Positions 35,114-47,500 of a stretch of DNA of 64,000 nt are shown piece by piece. The notes beneath the pieces are model-generated. The model worked only from the letters and a program-made list of their open reading frames with translations. It had not been told where the DNA came from and ran no database searches. The stretch covers positions 70,389,751 to 70,453,750 of the forward strand of contig JAYESD010000001.1 of NCBI GenBank assembly GCA_036927565.1, given 5' to 3'. The translations under genes and the position numbers were made by a program. The stretch comes from Tuctoria greenei. Taxonomy: Eukaryota; Streptophyta; Magnoliopsida; Poales; Poaceae. The stretch's first letter is position 1, and the number at the start of each line of letters is the position of its first letter.

Positions 35114-37967
35114 ATGTGGAAGCATTTCAAAAAAGGAAAGAAGCGAAGTGGTGATACTTCTTCCTCCGCGTCTCAGTCTCACCACAGTAGTGGTTCGGTT
35201 CACACGTCCTTGTTTCAGGTACTTTGTTTTTTTAACACTTCAATATCATAATCAGCTATTTACTATTTGCTATATGTTTATTTTTATTTGTAGGGCACGA
35301 CCGTGAGTGCAGATAGACAGAGACAACTTCTGGGGTGTGTGACAGAGCAGGAATCGAGCCAACTAACACCAGGTTCAGGAGGAGTCTTAGGTGTGTACTC
35401 GGAGGAGGCTCAGGAGCGGGGAGGAGGCTTAGAAGCAGGCACAATGTAGGAGGTTCAAGAGCAGGGGGGAGGCTTAGGAGCAGAGGAGATTCTAGCGCAG
35501 GTCTTTGGGACGTCATCTTCTGAGGGTGGACAGGATGGTACTAAGGGTGGACAGGATGATACTGAGGGTGAAGAGAGTGGCGAAGAGGAAGATGACCCGG
35601 AACGAGATGCAAGGTTGGCAAGATTGGCAGAGTTACAAGAGGCAGCAGAGGGACAGAGTGATCGATGCCCTTATAGGTATTTTTTTTGAATTATTTGATA
35701 AGTTATCTTATACATTTGGTTTTCTTGTCAACTAACTAATGTTATTTGTACAGGTTGCGGAGACACCTTTTGTGTACTCCAAGTAAAAGTCCCGATACAT
35801 GTGCAGTTATAAGGCCAAAGGGTACTAGGTGCTGGCTGGAGATTGGTTGGGATGGCAGGGGACATCGACGCTGTGTTAACACAGAGTTGGGAAATGCCAT
35901 CCGATTTTGCTTTCCGGGGATGGTTCTTGCGGGCGGTCAGCTAATTGCCTCCCATAATTGGGATCACTATGCCCTGAAACCATATGGCACTACGGGTACT
36001 TGTCAGGATAGAGTTTGGGAGATTTTTTGGGTGATTTTGTTTTCATTGTTTGAAATAGGTTGCATCTTATTTTGGTTGATACTAATTGTTGGTTTTATGC
36101 AGGGTATATTTAAATTGGAGGAAGGTGTGGCTCCAGCATATGCGAGGTCTGTTTTTGAGACCTCAGCGAGAAAGCTCACGAAGGACTCCTTCTCTAATGC
36201 ACGAATCAAGGCTGTGACTGTGTATTACAAGACCAGATTGCGTCAGCCCATGACAAACAAGCGAGCAACTACAATTTATCTCCAGAAGCATGAGTACATG
36301 GAGAGTAGTGTGGATTGGATCTGTGTAGATCCAGCAACTTGGGAATGGCTATGCGAATATTGGGCATCGAAGGAGTTCAAACATATCTCAAGGAGAAACC
36401 GAAGCAACCAAAAGAGCAAGCCTGGACTACAACGTTATGGGGTAGATGAACATGTGCGGATGGCACAACGAATGGTATGAACTATCACAATCACTTGTAA
36501 ATTGCTTCAAAAAAATTGCATTGATTGAACTGATGTTGTATTCTGATGTTGCATGAAGCTGAAACCGGTGTCACACCTTCTTTTATTGAGGTTTACCTTA
36601 GGGGGCACAGAGGCACAGATCCGGCGCGCCCGGAGCAGTTATGTGACGAGGCAGCAACACAAAAGTGGTAAATGTGTTGACTGCTTTCTATCTATGAACT
36701 AAATCTATCTTTAATGACTCTTACTCATGAACTTAATTTAATGTTGCAGACAAAATATGTTGAGTGTCTCAAGAAAAAGCATGGAGATGATGTAGATTAT
36801 TTAAGAGCGCCGTTGGATGTGGGTGCGGCGTACGAAGCCGGCGGAGGCATACCGCATGAGAGGTACGTGTAAAGTTAATGATTGTTTAAAGGTTAATTAC
36901 CATCGGTTCATCACATTTGTGATTTTTGTAGACTTGGATTAGGCAACTGTTATGTGGAGCGTGACGCTTATGTGGGACGACGGTCTTCTACTTCCAGTTC
37001 GAGTCGATCCCGTGTTGCAGATGAGGTATTGCAAGAAAAGTTAAGACGGTACGAGGAGAAAGTGGAACAACAACAAAAACAAATACAACAAATACAGATG
37101 CAGCAGCAGCAGCAGATGCAGCAGCAGATGCAGTATCTGTATATGGCGTAGGTAACTTGTAATCTTAACAATTGAATGTTTTATTCATTTCCATACTGCT
37201 TCTACTTAAGATTTCACAAATAATTTCCTTTCTGTAGTTATTGGGGCAAGGCAACACTTGAACTCAGTTTAATATGCCACAACAACCTCAGTTCGAGATG
37301 ATGTCACGGGTAAATTACTGCTTTACTTAGGTTGCTATATTTGTTACCATATTTTGGGTTAAAGTCAGTAATTGATATTCTTACATTATCCAGTTCTTCC
37401 CTCAAGGCGGCTTTGGATCGTAGTTCGATATGCCTTGTCCAATGCAGCCCGGACAACAAGTTGGCTCTTCTTCACAGGTATAACCTTATTTCTTATTAAT
37501 TCGACTGATTGTACGAAATACTAATCATATTTATCTCAGGGTTCCCGGAGTGGTCAAGCCTATCCTCCACAACAGGGATTCATGTCAATGTTGGCCCCTG
37601 GATTGCAGCCTTATCCAGGTGTTCTCCCATCATTGCCCTTCTCTTCGGGGCATAGTCAACCATCAACACCTCCGGGCGTCGCAGCGGTATGATTACTAAA
37701 TCATTAGCTCTAATGATTTAGTAGCTTAATTTGAACAATACTTTATTCAATGACATAGTTGGTAATACCTTTAAGTTAATTACACATGTGAGTTGGGCAT
37801 TTTGTAAATTTTAGAAAGATTGAGACATATGAATTGTAACTATTAATGCAAAGTTAACTTTTATTTGTTTCTTGTAGGGTTACGCTCATGGTTGCGATGA
37901 TTTCCTCAATTTCAGCGTCGGAGGTGCAAGTGGTGGAGGTTCGAACAATGATATGCAAGCGGAGTAA
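35114..37967 (+). pseudogene. CACTA-2 TNPA-type protein (Ptta/En/Spm family), multi-exon
   Basis: Exons with GT-AG borders: 35114-35218, 35294-35676, 35754-36030, 36103-36474; further exons near 36560-36670, 36750-36862, 36931-37149, then short Gln/Pro/Gly-rich exons to the stop at 37965-37967. The N-terminus is Ser-rich, then acidic. The central part carries the plant transposase Ptta/En/Spm signature (WEWLCEYWASKEFKHISRRN, then VYLRGHRG). A heptad-like Arg/Glu/Gln stretch with poly-Gln is at 37020-37140, a probable coiled coil. In En/Spm this protein binds the subterminal repeats. Breaks: an in-frame TAG at 35447-35449, a phase mismatch at the exon near 36560, a TAG near 37150 and a TGA near 37260. 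It sits 148 bp after the transposase stop. Confidence 0.85.
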
Positions 37968-38199
37968 ACTTCACAATGGTTGTGTTTGCGATGCGTTTTC
38001 TCTTGAACTAATTTTGCTTGAACTTGTTGATACGTTAAGTTAGTTGTATGACTATGTGAAGAATGTGATATATTTGTTGCATTGTGTGGAATTATGGATT
38101 ATATGTGTTGTATATATTTGTTGCAAAAGATTATGTATGTGCAAAATCTAATATATGTGTGTTGTATATGTGTGCTGTATGTGCAAACCGAGGGCTTCC

Positions 38200-38638
38200 C
38201 ACCCAAGGAGGGAGGGAAAACAGCCAGATATTTTTTTTAAAAAAAGGCCAGTATGGCCGTCGGTTCCTGGTGACCGACGGTCATAAGTACCATAAAGCTG
38301 TCGGTGTGGCGATGAAACCGACGGCTATAAGTCCACTAAAGCGCCTACGTGGCGCGGATAGGCCGTCGGTGCTGACGGCTTTAAAGGAAATATAGGTATC
38401 GGTGATCATGGGCTGATGGCCTTACAGAATTATGATCGTCGATCTGCGGCCACCGACGGCCATATAGCGCCTACGGAATAAAGGCGTCTGGGTAGGCCAC
38501 CCGACGTCTTTAATGATTTAAGAATGTTGAGTTCGAGTCGTCAGATATGGCCGCCAACGGGTTTATAGTAAGGCCGTCGGCTACAGTGTCTTACCGACGG
38601 CCATAAGGCCGACACTTCTTTGCGCGTTTCGTGTAGTG
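38200..38638 (+). repeat. CACTA-2 right terminus and subterminal array
   Basis: Repeated words gccgtcggt, accgacgg and gacggctataa occur at about 38255, 38272, 38299, 38322, 38364, 38452, 38572 and 38594, ending in the terminal repeat at 38607-38638. The word set is the same as at the left end. Confidence 0.92.
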
Positions 38639-38641
38639 ATA

Positions 38642-41600
38642 GGCTTCCTTAAATGGTGTTGGAAAAATGATAATGATTTTGTGACCTTTGTTGATGAATC
38701 CCTGCTTTTAGATTATATACCATCTTCTTGGTGGATTGACACAGGTGCCACTGTGCACGTTTGCAATTCGTTGCAGGGGTTAAATATGAGGAGGACCCTA
38801 GAAAGAGGGGAAATGGCCATTAAAGTTGCTGATGGCCATGAAGCTAAAGTGAAAGCCATTGGAGATTATCCATTAGTATTAAGAAATGGCTTTGTACTCA
38901 CACTCCAGGATGTATTATATGTACCCTCTCTAAGTAGAAATTTGATCTCAGTATCATGCTTAGATGATGGTGGTTATGTTTGCTAGTTTGGTAAAGACAG
39001 ATGTGTAATTAAGTTTGATAATAAGATTGTTGGTGTTGCCATAAGATAAGGCATGCTATACTTATTATCTATGCATGATGACATTAATGTTTTAAGCGAC
39101 ATTCATTTTTTCTCACATCAGGGTAAGCATAAGAGAATTGATTCTGAAATGTCTTCGAAATTATGACATTGTCGCTTGGGCCATATTTCGAGGGGGGGGG
39201 GGAATTGAACAATTCATTTCACAATTGATTCTTCCTCATTCGGATTTTTCGGATTAAAAAGAATGCATATATTGCATTAAGAGAAAATTTGTTAAGAAAA
39301 TTAAGAAAGGTGTCATACGCAATGCGGGAATTTTGGAATTTATCCATACGGACATTTGTGGTCCATTTTCCATAGTATCTGTTGATGGTTTTGATTCGTT
39401 CATAACTTTCATGGATGACTATTCTCGCTATGGCTATATTTATCTAATTAAAGAATGCTTTGAAGCGTATGATAAATGTAAGATATTTAAGGCTGAAGTT
39501 GAAAATCAGCACAACACTAAGATTAAAGTGGTAAGATCCATCGTGGTGGTGAGTACTATGGTCGTCATACCCCGTATGGCCAAGTTCCTAGACCATTTGC
39601 TTAGTTCCTACTGTAAAATGGCATAGTCGCCCTGTATTCGGCGAGTCTCAGCAAAATGGAGTAGCGGAATGACACAACTGTATGCTAATGGATATGGTGA
39701 GATCCATGTTAAGTCAATCAGATTTGCCAGTTATCTTATGGATGGAGGTATTAAAAACCGCCATTCATGTGCTAAATCGGGTTCTTACTAAGTCGGTGCC
39801 TAAAACATCGTATGAGTTGTGGACAGGACATAAGCTCTCATTAAGTTATATGCATATATGGGGTTGTCCCGCTGAGGCAAAGATGTTTAACCCAAACATT
39901 GGTAAGTTGGATGCTAAGACAATAAGTTGCCATTTTATTGGCTATGCAGAAAAGAGTAAGGGATATCGATTCTCATGTCCAGAACGGTATACTATGTTTG
40001 TAGAAATAAGGCATGCCATTTTTTTAGAGGATGCCATGATCAGGGGGAGTATGGTAAGACGAGAAATTAATCTTGAAGAGAAGCGGATTTATGTACCCAC
40101 TCCTATGATTCAAGAATCATATTTCTCATTACCTATTGTTGTTGAATGATGAAGATTCAACACCTGTTGTTAGTTCTCCATTGGCAACATAATTATTAAG
40201 AGAGGTTAAGCATTCTCAGTCTGTTGTCACTAATAATGAAGAGCAACAACAACCTCAAAATGAGGATAATGTGCAATTAAGAAGATCTCAATGAGAAAGA
40301 AAATCTACCATTATGGACGATTATGAGACCTATTTGAGTGAGGCAATTTAAATGGAGGGTGATCCCACCATATTCGAAGAAGCTATGAGAAGTCATCAAT
40401 CATCTGAATGGCGTAAAGCCATGGGGGATGAAATGAGGTCTATGGAAACAAACAAAGTTTGGAATTTAGTTGAGTTTCCTAATGGAGCCAAAACAATAGG
40501 CTGTAGACGGGTCTCCAAAATTAAACGTGACTCCAAAGGGAATATTGATAAGTTTAAAGCCAGACTTATTGCAAAAAGCTTCACTCAAAGAGAAGGGATT
40601 GATTATAATGAGACATTTTCATCCGTCTCAAGTAATGATTCGTTCAGAATCATTATGACACTAGTTGCACATTATAATTTAGAATTACATCAGATGGATG
40701 TAAAGACGACATTTCTCAATGGTGATCTATATGAGAACGTCTATATGACACAACTGAAAGGTTTTGTTGTTAAGGGTAAGGAACATATGTGATGCCACTT
40801 AAGAAAGTCCATCTATGGACTTAAACAAGCATCAAGGCAGTGATATCTCAAGTTTGATGAGACAATAAGAAAGTTTGAGTTTAAATAAAATGAGGATGAC
40901 AATTGCATTTATGCTAAGTTTAAAAATAGGAAATTTATTTTCCTCGTACTTTATGTATATGATATACTACTTGCAAGTAGTGATGTCAATCTACTATCAG
41001 AAACTAAGAAGTTATTGTCCTCTAATTTTGATATGAAAGATCTTGGTGAAGCTTCCTATGTATTGGGTATAGAAATTCACCGAGATAGAAATAAAAGGGT
41101 ATTAGGCTTATCACAAAAGACATACTTAGAAAATGTACTGAGAAAGTACAGTATGCATAAGACTAAGCGTTTGTCTGCTCCGATTGTCAAGGGCTATAAG
41201 TTCAGGAACTTTCAATGTCCCAGGAACCAATATGAGATCGATCAAATGATATCGGTTATATATGCTTCTGCTGTTGGAAGCCTTATGTATGTTCAAGTCT
41301 GTACTCGCCCTGACTTAGCTTATGTGGCTGAAATGCTTGGCAGATATCAGGCCAACCCAGATATTGATCACTAGAAGCCAGTTAAGAAAACTTTAAGATA
41401 TGTGCAAGGCACAAAAGGCCTCATATTAACGTATAGTAAGTCAGATCCATTTGAAGTAGTGAGATATTTAGATTCAGATTTTGCGGGTTGTGTGGATACT
41501 AAGAAATCCACATCAGACTATATATTCACCCTCGCGAATGAAGCTATTTCGTGGAAAAGCTCCAAACAAACCATCACTGCATCGTCCACAATGCATGCCG

Positions 41601-41932
41601 AGTTTCTTGCATGTTATGAGACCACTGAGCAGGTTGTTTGCCTTAAGAAATTTTTACCCGGTCTTAGAGTGGTCAAGAACATTAAAAAACCACTTAAGTT
41701 GTACTGCGATAATGAGCCCGCAATATTTTACTCTCATAACAATAAGTCAAGTGGTGCTGCCAAAAACATTGACATTAAGTTTTATGTTCTGAAAGATCGA
41801 ATATAGGATCATACTATAAGTCTTGAGCATATAAGTACTAAGTGTATGCTTGCGGATCCGCTAACAAAATGTCTTCCACCCAGCGTGTTCAGTGAACACG
41901 TAGCCAGCATGAGATTAAGAGAGAGCCTATGA
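38642..41932 (+). pseudogene. CopB pol (protease, integrase, RT, RNase H)
   Basis: Order as in Ty1/Copia. Protease has WWIDTGATVHV near 38730 and LYVPSLSRNLISV. Pre-integrase has HCRLGHIS near 39165. Integrase has the CIYCIKR half of the zinc finger near 39260, the first catalytic Asp in FIHTDICGPF near 39345, and NGVAE near 39660. RT starts near 40410 (EWRKAMGDEM, HQMDVKTTFLNGDL, then the active-site region at 40952-40963). RNase H starts near 41470 (DSDFAGC, ASSTMHAEF, YCDNEPA), stop at 41930-41932. Breaks: a one-base deletion after 39539 removes the second integrase Asp codon from frame; TGA after 39670; TGA near 40790; TGA near 40842; TAG near 41373; TAG near 41803. The RT motif reads YVYD where YVDD is expected. 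Confidence 0.95.
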
Positions 41933-42094
41933 TCACTGGATATTTAGGGGCCAAGTAAGAGTAATGTTTATTTTTAAGTGTGAGATGTATTGTGGTCTTC
42001 GAGTCCAACATGTGTTGTGCCCTATATGTCAAGCATGAGAAAATGGACACTAAATTTAGTATTAAGTAAGTTGATAAGTTTCAGATTCGAGCTC

Positions 42095-42105
42095 AAGGGG
42101 AAGAA
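42095..42105 (+). other. CopB polypurine tract
   Basis: aaggggaagaa directly before the 3' LTR start at 42106. Confidence 0.85.
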
Positions 42106-42725
42106 TGCCACAAGTACCTGATTTGTCCGGTAGTGAGACCGGACTAGTCTGGTGCTGTCCAGTAAGAGCAATCGGACTAGTCTGGACCCTTACAAGACTA
42201 GTCCGATGTTGTCCAGTAAGGATAACCGAACTAGTCTGGACCCTCACCGGACTAATCTGATCAGTTCAATAACTGTCAGTTTGAACTCGAAATTGACATG
42301 TGTTCCAATTGAAATGACACAACCCACCTAATGTTATGTCCCTGATCGGGGGATACAACATTCCTAAGGGGTGGGGGCTCCCTCTTATGTCTCTTGGTCA
42401 AGTATAAGAATAGGGTCAAGTGTATGATCAAGGAATGCAAAAACACACATACACACTTGAACACTCTAACCACTCAGCATCCGATCAACATACGAAGAGA
42501 GGAACAAGGGGAAACGTCTCTCGTTGTCGTTCTTCTTGCGGCCTCACCGTGTTGGTTCGATGGCCGCATCGACAAGCAACCACAAAGATGGAGGAGAAAG
42601 TATTAAAAGTGTTTTTGTGTTTTTTGAGAGATAGCACTTGATATTCATGTTGTATTCAGTTTTCTCTATGTAATTCGAGATAATTTAGTGACTATTTGAT
42701 CTTTAGGCTCCTTTTAATTCTAGCA
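42106..42725 (+). repeat. CopB 3' LTR
   Basis: Starts TGCCACAAGT and ends ...TTCTAGCA, followed by the target-site copy ACGAT. Carries the same ACTAGT-centred palindromes as the 5' LTR, but they have drifted (for example ggactagtctgg). Confidence 0.95.
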
Positions 42726-43615
42726 ACGATCACTTGGAGCAGGAAGGGAGAAACAGCTCGACAACTTGGTGGAAGCTCGTAGTAAGTCCCCTGCCGTCTC
42801 TGTGAGCTGGAGGAGAGGCCGACGCAGCTTCCTTGCAAGCCTAGAGCTCGGGTCGACGGTGATTAACCCAGCGGCGATCTGTGAACAGAGAAGAATAACA
42901 CAGCCGTGGCAGCTGGAGGAGAATGGATGGGCCTTGTCGCATCTATGGAAAAGTCGAGGGGAGCACGGTGTCACTCCTGGGCAGCTCAGCCAGGTCGGGG
43001 AGCGACGGGGAGTGCTGGCGAGTCAGCAGCAGCACGGCTGTGAAGAACAGAGCAGCGCGAGCGCGCTGTGCGGGAGGGCGATGAGCACCAACGAGGATAG
43101 TGCGTGTGTGCGATAGAATCGAGCAGAGGAGCGGGATAAGGGCAAGCAAAGGTGAGCTGGAGTGGTAACAGGGATGCGGAGAGGTTTAGCAACGCCGTGG
43201 CGCGCGCGCTGAACATGTGGGTCCCAGCCCTATGTCTTACCTCTCTGGTCCAGTGAAAAGAATAGGAAACAAGCTCTAAAAATACTACTAATTTACAGGT
43301 TAGCTAAATAAAATATTAGGAATCCAAATAAGAAATCAGATTTGCGTTTAGAGCAAGTTGAATTTTGACATTTAAATTCAAATTTGAATATTACCTTTAA
43401 TTAGTCACTTTTCATTTTACTTATAATTGACAAAACTTTTGTAAGTCATTAAATCAAATATAATAATAATAATGATGGGATCAGTTCTTGCTTTTGCCCA
43501 TTTGATGTTGCAACCTGAATTTGAATTATAATTTGAACTTTAAGCATTAATTTGAAATATTCAAAATCCAAGCTTTTAGTGAGTTAATTAAATGATTAAT
43601 TCCGCGCACCTATTG

Positions 43616-43620
<5 letters not shown>
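42726..43620 (-). repeat. LARD-R 5' LTR, distal part
   Basis: Continues the LTR interrupted at 11908. 42731-43230 is GC-rich with overlapping frames on both strands, like the GC-rich block of the LARD-F LTR. Next to it, acatgtgggtcccag (near 43214-43228) matches the gtgggacccacatgt block of LARD-F (near 17130-17144) on the opposite strand. 43260-43610 is AT-rich and resembles 16850-17050 of LARD-F reversed. The expected LTR start is not seen; the match ends at the TA repeat. Confidence 0.6.
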
Positions 43621-43704
<84 letters not shown>

Positions 43705-43710
43705 CACACA
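43621..43710 (+). repeat. Microsatellite (TA)n followed by (AC)n
   Basis: 43621-43694 is 37 uninterrupted TA units; after one G, 43696-43710 is an AC repeat. It lies where the LARD-R LTR homology stops. Confidence 0.98.
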
Positions 43711-44595
43711 ATAGGGATGGTATATTCTGTAGCCAGCTATAGACTACTCTATTCTGTAGTTAGATCATTTTTGATGTACTGAGACATAAGGAGTCATTAG
43801 TACACATGTCATTTTGGTGAACACGACATTAGCTCCTATGTATAGTTGTCTAATGCAAAGTTTTTAAGTCATCCGATTAATCGTCAAGATCGTGATTAGT
43901 TGTTTGTATTGGTCATTGGCACTCAATCAGGTCAGACTCGACCTGGGCCTCGTTCTGAGCAACTAGAAACCTAGTCGTCCAACCAAAACGATTTAGTCAT
44001 TCGACTAGGTGCTTGGTGATTAGAAGGACTAGTTGCAAAAAATTTTGGGCCTCTTGCTGGTCGGCCCGTTAGGGTTCACCTCAAGCTCTTTTCTTTTTAA
44101 TTTCCTCCACCAATCCTGAAGTCTCAACTCTGATTATATTCTGATATGGAATAATGAACTCTGAAGTGGTATCCAGTTTCTAAACTCCAGAACCTGTTTC
44201 TAAACTGTAAATGGTTGTTGTTTTTGAACTAATTTGCTTCTAAATTATATGTGTGTGTATAACACATATATACATAGTTGACAAGAGACTGCCACTAAGA
44301 ATGGGTAAGCTAGAGCACTGACTAGGATTGATTGATCGTCGTGGTGGACCTAGTCAATGGTCAAACGACTAGGATGGATTAGACCACTTGAGGGTTGGAG
44401 AGTAGCGACACGTTTCACAATTCACATTCATCACTTAAAGGATTTAACTTGGTAATTATGATACTTTAGATTTCACCTACATTAGTTGACCTAATCATAC
44501 TTGTTATGTCTATGTAAATTCATTTTATAGAAGACCTTTAGAGAATATTTATAGCCAAATTTTGTAAATCTGATAAAAAATTCTATTATTGAAGT
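43711..44595. other. Unassigned region upstream of the CACTA-3 transposase
   Basis: No coding frame. 43975-44050 and 44330-44390 are dense in CGACTAG/CTAGTCG words. The left terminus of CACTA-3 was expected here (a CACTACTACAAAAA-like end), but none was found, so this end is deleted, mutated or farther away. The DNA just before 44596 could be the 5' untranslated region of the transposase gene. Confidence 0.4.
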
Positions 44596-47500
44596 ATGGA
44601 CCATCGAGCGTGGATGTATAACATGCCAAGACCCGACTCTATGTACATTTATAATGTTGCAAATTTTATTGAAGCATCCAAGAGACATGCAAAGTTGCAA
44701 AAGATAGATGACATATTATGTCCATGTATCGACTGCGAAAATAAGATTGCTTGGACGGATACTATAGTAATCCAATCTCATTTGGTGAAAAGAGGTTTCA
44801 AAAATAACTACACAATATGGACAGAGCATGGTGAGTTAGATACACATGATGTGGATAAAGATGATGAGAGAGGCTCAAATGATGATAATGTTCATATCGA
44901 TGATGCTAGTGACAATCAAGCTGGTGATGATGATGATGAGTTCGATTGTGAGGAGATGTTGCGTCACATTGAACCATATGTACTGACTTCTATGGGAGCA
45001 AGCAAAGGTTTAAGTAAAATGGAGACATTGCAGAATGCGGCGACAAAGCTTTTATATGATGAATCAAACGGTTGTGATAAAGAGTTTACTACATTGCGTG
45101 CAGTCTTAGAACTAATAAAGTTGAAAGCTACGCACGGATGGTCCGATTGTAGTTTCTCTGATATTTTGAATCTTCTGGCAGAAATTCTTCCAAATCCAAA
45201 AAAACTGCCCAGAAGCACTTATAAAGCGAAGAAACTTCGTTTCCCAATGGCACTAGGTGTGACAAAAATACATGCTTGTGTGAACCATTGTATTCTGTAT
45301 TGCAAAGAGCATGAGCTCGCAACTAGATGCCCCATTTGTGGTGTCAGTAGATATAAGAAGGACTACAATCACCAGTATGTTACCAACATGAAAAAGACTC
45401 AGAATAATAAGAAGTTTATTATTGGTCCTGAAGGTGACGATGATGATACTTCTGGCGATGCAGACGGGAAGAATAAGAGAAAAATTCCTGCCTTGGTGAT
45501 GTGGTACCTTCCGGTAATTTATCGCTTGAAGCGTTTGTTCTCAAACCCTAGGGAGGCTGAACTTATGCGTTGGCATTCCGAGCAACGCAAGAAGAATGAA
45601 AAACATATACGACACCCTGGTGATGCAACGTAGTGGAAAAAATTTGATATTCAGTATCCAGAATTTGCGAAGGAAATCAGAAATGTGAGGTTTGCCTTGG
45701 GTACAGATGGAATGAATCCGTTTGGTGAAAAAAGGAGCATACACAGCACATGACCCGTGGTCTTAACGATGTACAACCTAGCGACGTGGTTGTGTCAAAA
45801 AAGGAAATGTATCTTATTATCTGTTCTTATCCAAGGTCCGAAACAACCCGGCATCGAAATTAATGTGTTCTTGGAACCTTTAATGAAAGATATCGCGAAA
45901 TTGTGGAATGAAGGGGTACGTACATGGGATGAGTACAAGCGGGTGTATTTCACACTAAGAGCAATGATATTCGTTACCGTGCATGATTATCTCGGACTGT
46001 TTACATTATCGGGACAAATGAAAGGGAAGAAAGGTTGCGTTAGGCGCGTGGATAGAACTTGATTTCTATACCTCACTTCATCTAGAAAGACGGTGTACAT
46101 GAGACATCGACGGTTCTTGACAGATACACACAAGTATAGGAAGATGGAAGAACAATTTGATAACAAAATCGAAAAAGGTACTACACCGAAACCTTACAGT
46201 GGAAAACTTGTGTTTGAAATGGTCAAGAACATTCATATTGCTTTCGGTAAGGGAAAAATAGTAAAGGAATTAAAAGAAAGAAAAGTACATCTTCGGATGA
46301 TACAACTGACATGGCTTTCAAGAAACAATCAATTTTTTTCAAGTATCTTCCGTATTGGAATAATCTGGAATTTTGCCATAGTATTGATTTGATGCACGTT
46401 ACAAAGAATGTATTTGACAACATCATTGGGACCTTGCTGGACATGCCGAGGAAAACAAAGGACGGATTAAATTCACGTATGGACCTAGTAAATCTTGATT
46501 TGAGACCAGAGCTTCATCCAGTTGAAAAGGCGAACGGGAAGCATTACCTTCCCCTAGCCAGCTACAACTTGATGCTAGAAGAGAAAAAAGCAATTTGCGA
46601 ATGCTTGGGTGGGATCAAAGTGCCCACGAGTTTCTCATCCAATATCCGCAAACTAGTCTTAATGAAAGACTTGTCTTTATTCGGTTATAATTCTCACGAG
46701 TGTCACATGATGATGACAGTTTTCCTTGCCATTGCAATAAGAGTAATCAAACCTGAGCATATAAAAGTTGTCATCACACGTTTGTGGTACTTCTTCAATA
46801 CAGTATCGCAAAAGGTGATAGCACGTGAAGATTTAGACTATCTGAAAACATACATCGTCGAGACAATGTGCAAGCTTGAGATGTGTTTCCCACCATCCTT
46901 TTTTGATATACAAGTACACCTAATCATACATCTTGTTGATCAGATAAAAGCATTGGGGCCACTATATTTACATCATATGTTTTCGTTGGAGAGATATTTA
47001 GGAGTATTAAAAGGTTATGTGCGGAACCGTGCTCACCCAGAGGGTTCAATTATGGAAGGATCCACCACTGAAGAAGTGATTGAGGGTTGCGCTGATTACA
47101 TCAAAGATGGAAAATCGATAGGTGTGCCTATACTGGTACATGAGGGTAGACTACATGGGAGAGGCAAAGTGGGTAAGAAAACTTTTATTGTTCAAGATTA
47201 CAAGAATGTACATCGTGCACATTTTGGTGTACTACAACAGCTCGCAATAGCTGAGCCGTACATCGAGGAACACCAAATTGAGCTTCGTGATAAAAACCAA
47301 GACCGCACAGAGAACTAGATCATGAAAGAGCACAGAAGATGTTTCACTGAATGGTTAATGGAAAAAAATATATCATACAAAAACACTATAGAAGAGACAA
47401 CAATGAAGAAGTTAGCTTCTGGCCCATCTGCTTTGGTAACATCATGGCAAGCATATGACATCAATGGTTACACATTTTACACTAAAGAAAAAGACGGTAA

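Larger units (their letters stand above)
14395..38638 (+). mobile_element. CACTA (En/Spm) element CACTA-2
   Basis: Terminal inverted repeats lie at 14395-14426 and 38607-38638. The right end reads CACTACACGAAACGCGCAAA on the minus strand; the left end agrees at 26 of 32 positions, with the first base changed from C to A. The 3-bp TSD ATA lies at 14392-14394 and 38639-38641. Subterminal arrays of GACGGCC/GGCCGTC words lie inside both ends. It encodes a TNPD-type transposase and a TNPA-type protein, both on the plus strand. A 15.2-kb LARD element occupies 16385-31539; without it the element is about 9.1 kb, a normal size for an autonomous CACTA. Both genes carry stops, so it is presumably inactive. 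Confidence 0.96.
11909..42725 (+). mobile_element. Full-length Ty1/Copia element CopB, split by a CACTA insertion
   Basis: Bounded by direct repeats of 619 and 620 bp (11909-12527, 42106-42725) and flanked by the TSD ACGAT at 11904-11908 and 42726-42730. An initiator-Met type primer-binding site follows the 5' LTR, and a polypurine tract precedes the 3' LTR. Internal order is leader, gag, protease, integrase, RT and RNase H, the Copia order. A 24.2-kb CACTA element (14395-38638) interrupts gag; without it and its extra ATA the element is about 6.57 kb. By eye I counted 21 mismatches in about 150 aligned LTR bases, so the insertion is old. Many stops and frameshifts make it non-functional. Confidence 0.97.

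Noticed and set aside
39191..39202. Run of about ten or more G in CopB pol
   Set aside because: May be a polymerase or assembly artefact as much as a real mutation. Not used as evidence of a frameshift mechanism.
42766..43216. Open frames on both strands to the right of CopB
   Set aside because: They fall in the GC-rich block of the LARD-R LTR and share the composition artefact seen in LARD-F.
44287..44310. A cactaaga word as the left end of CACTA-3
   Set aside because: It does not match the right terminus (CACTACTACAAAAA), and no aggcgg subterminal repeats follow.
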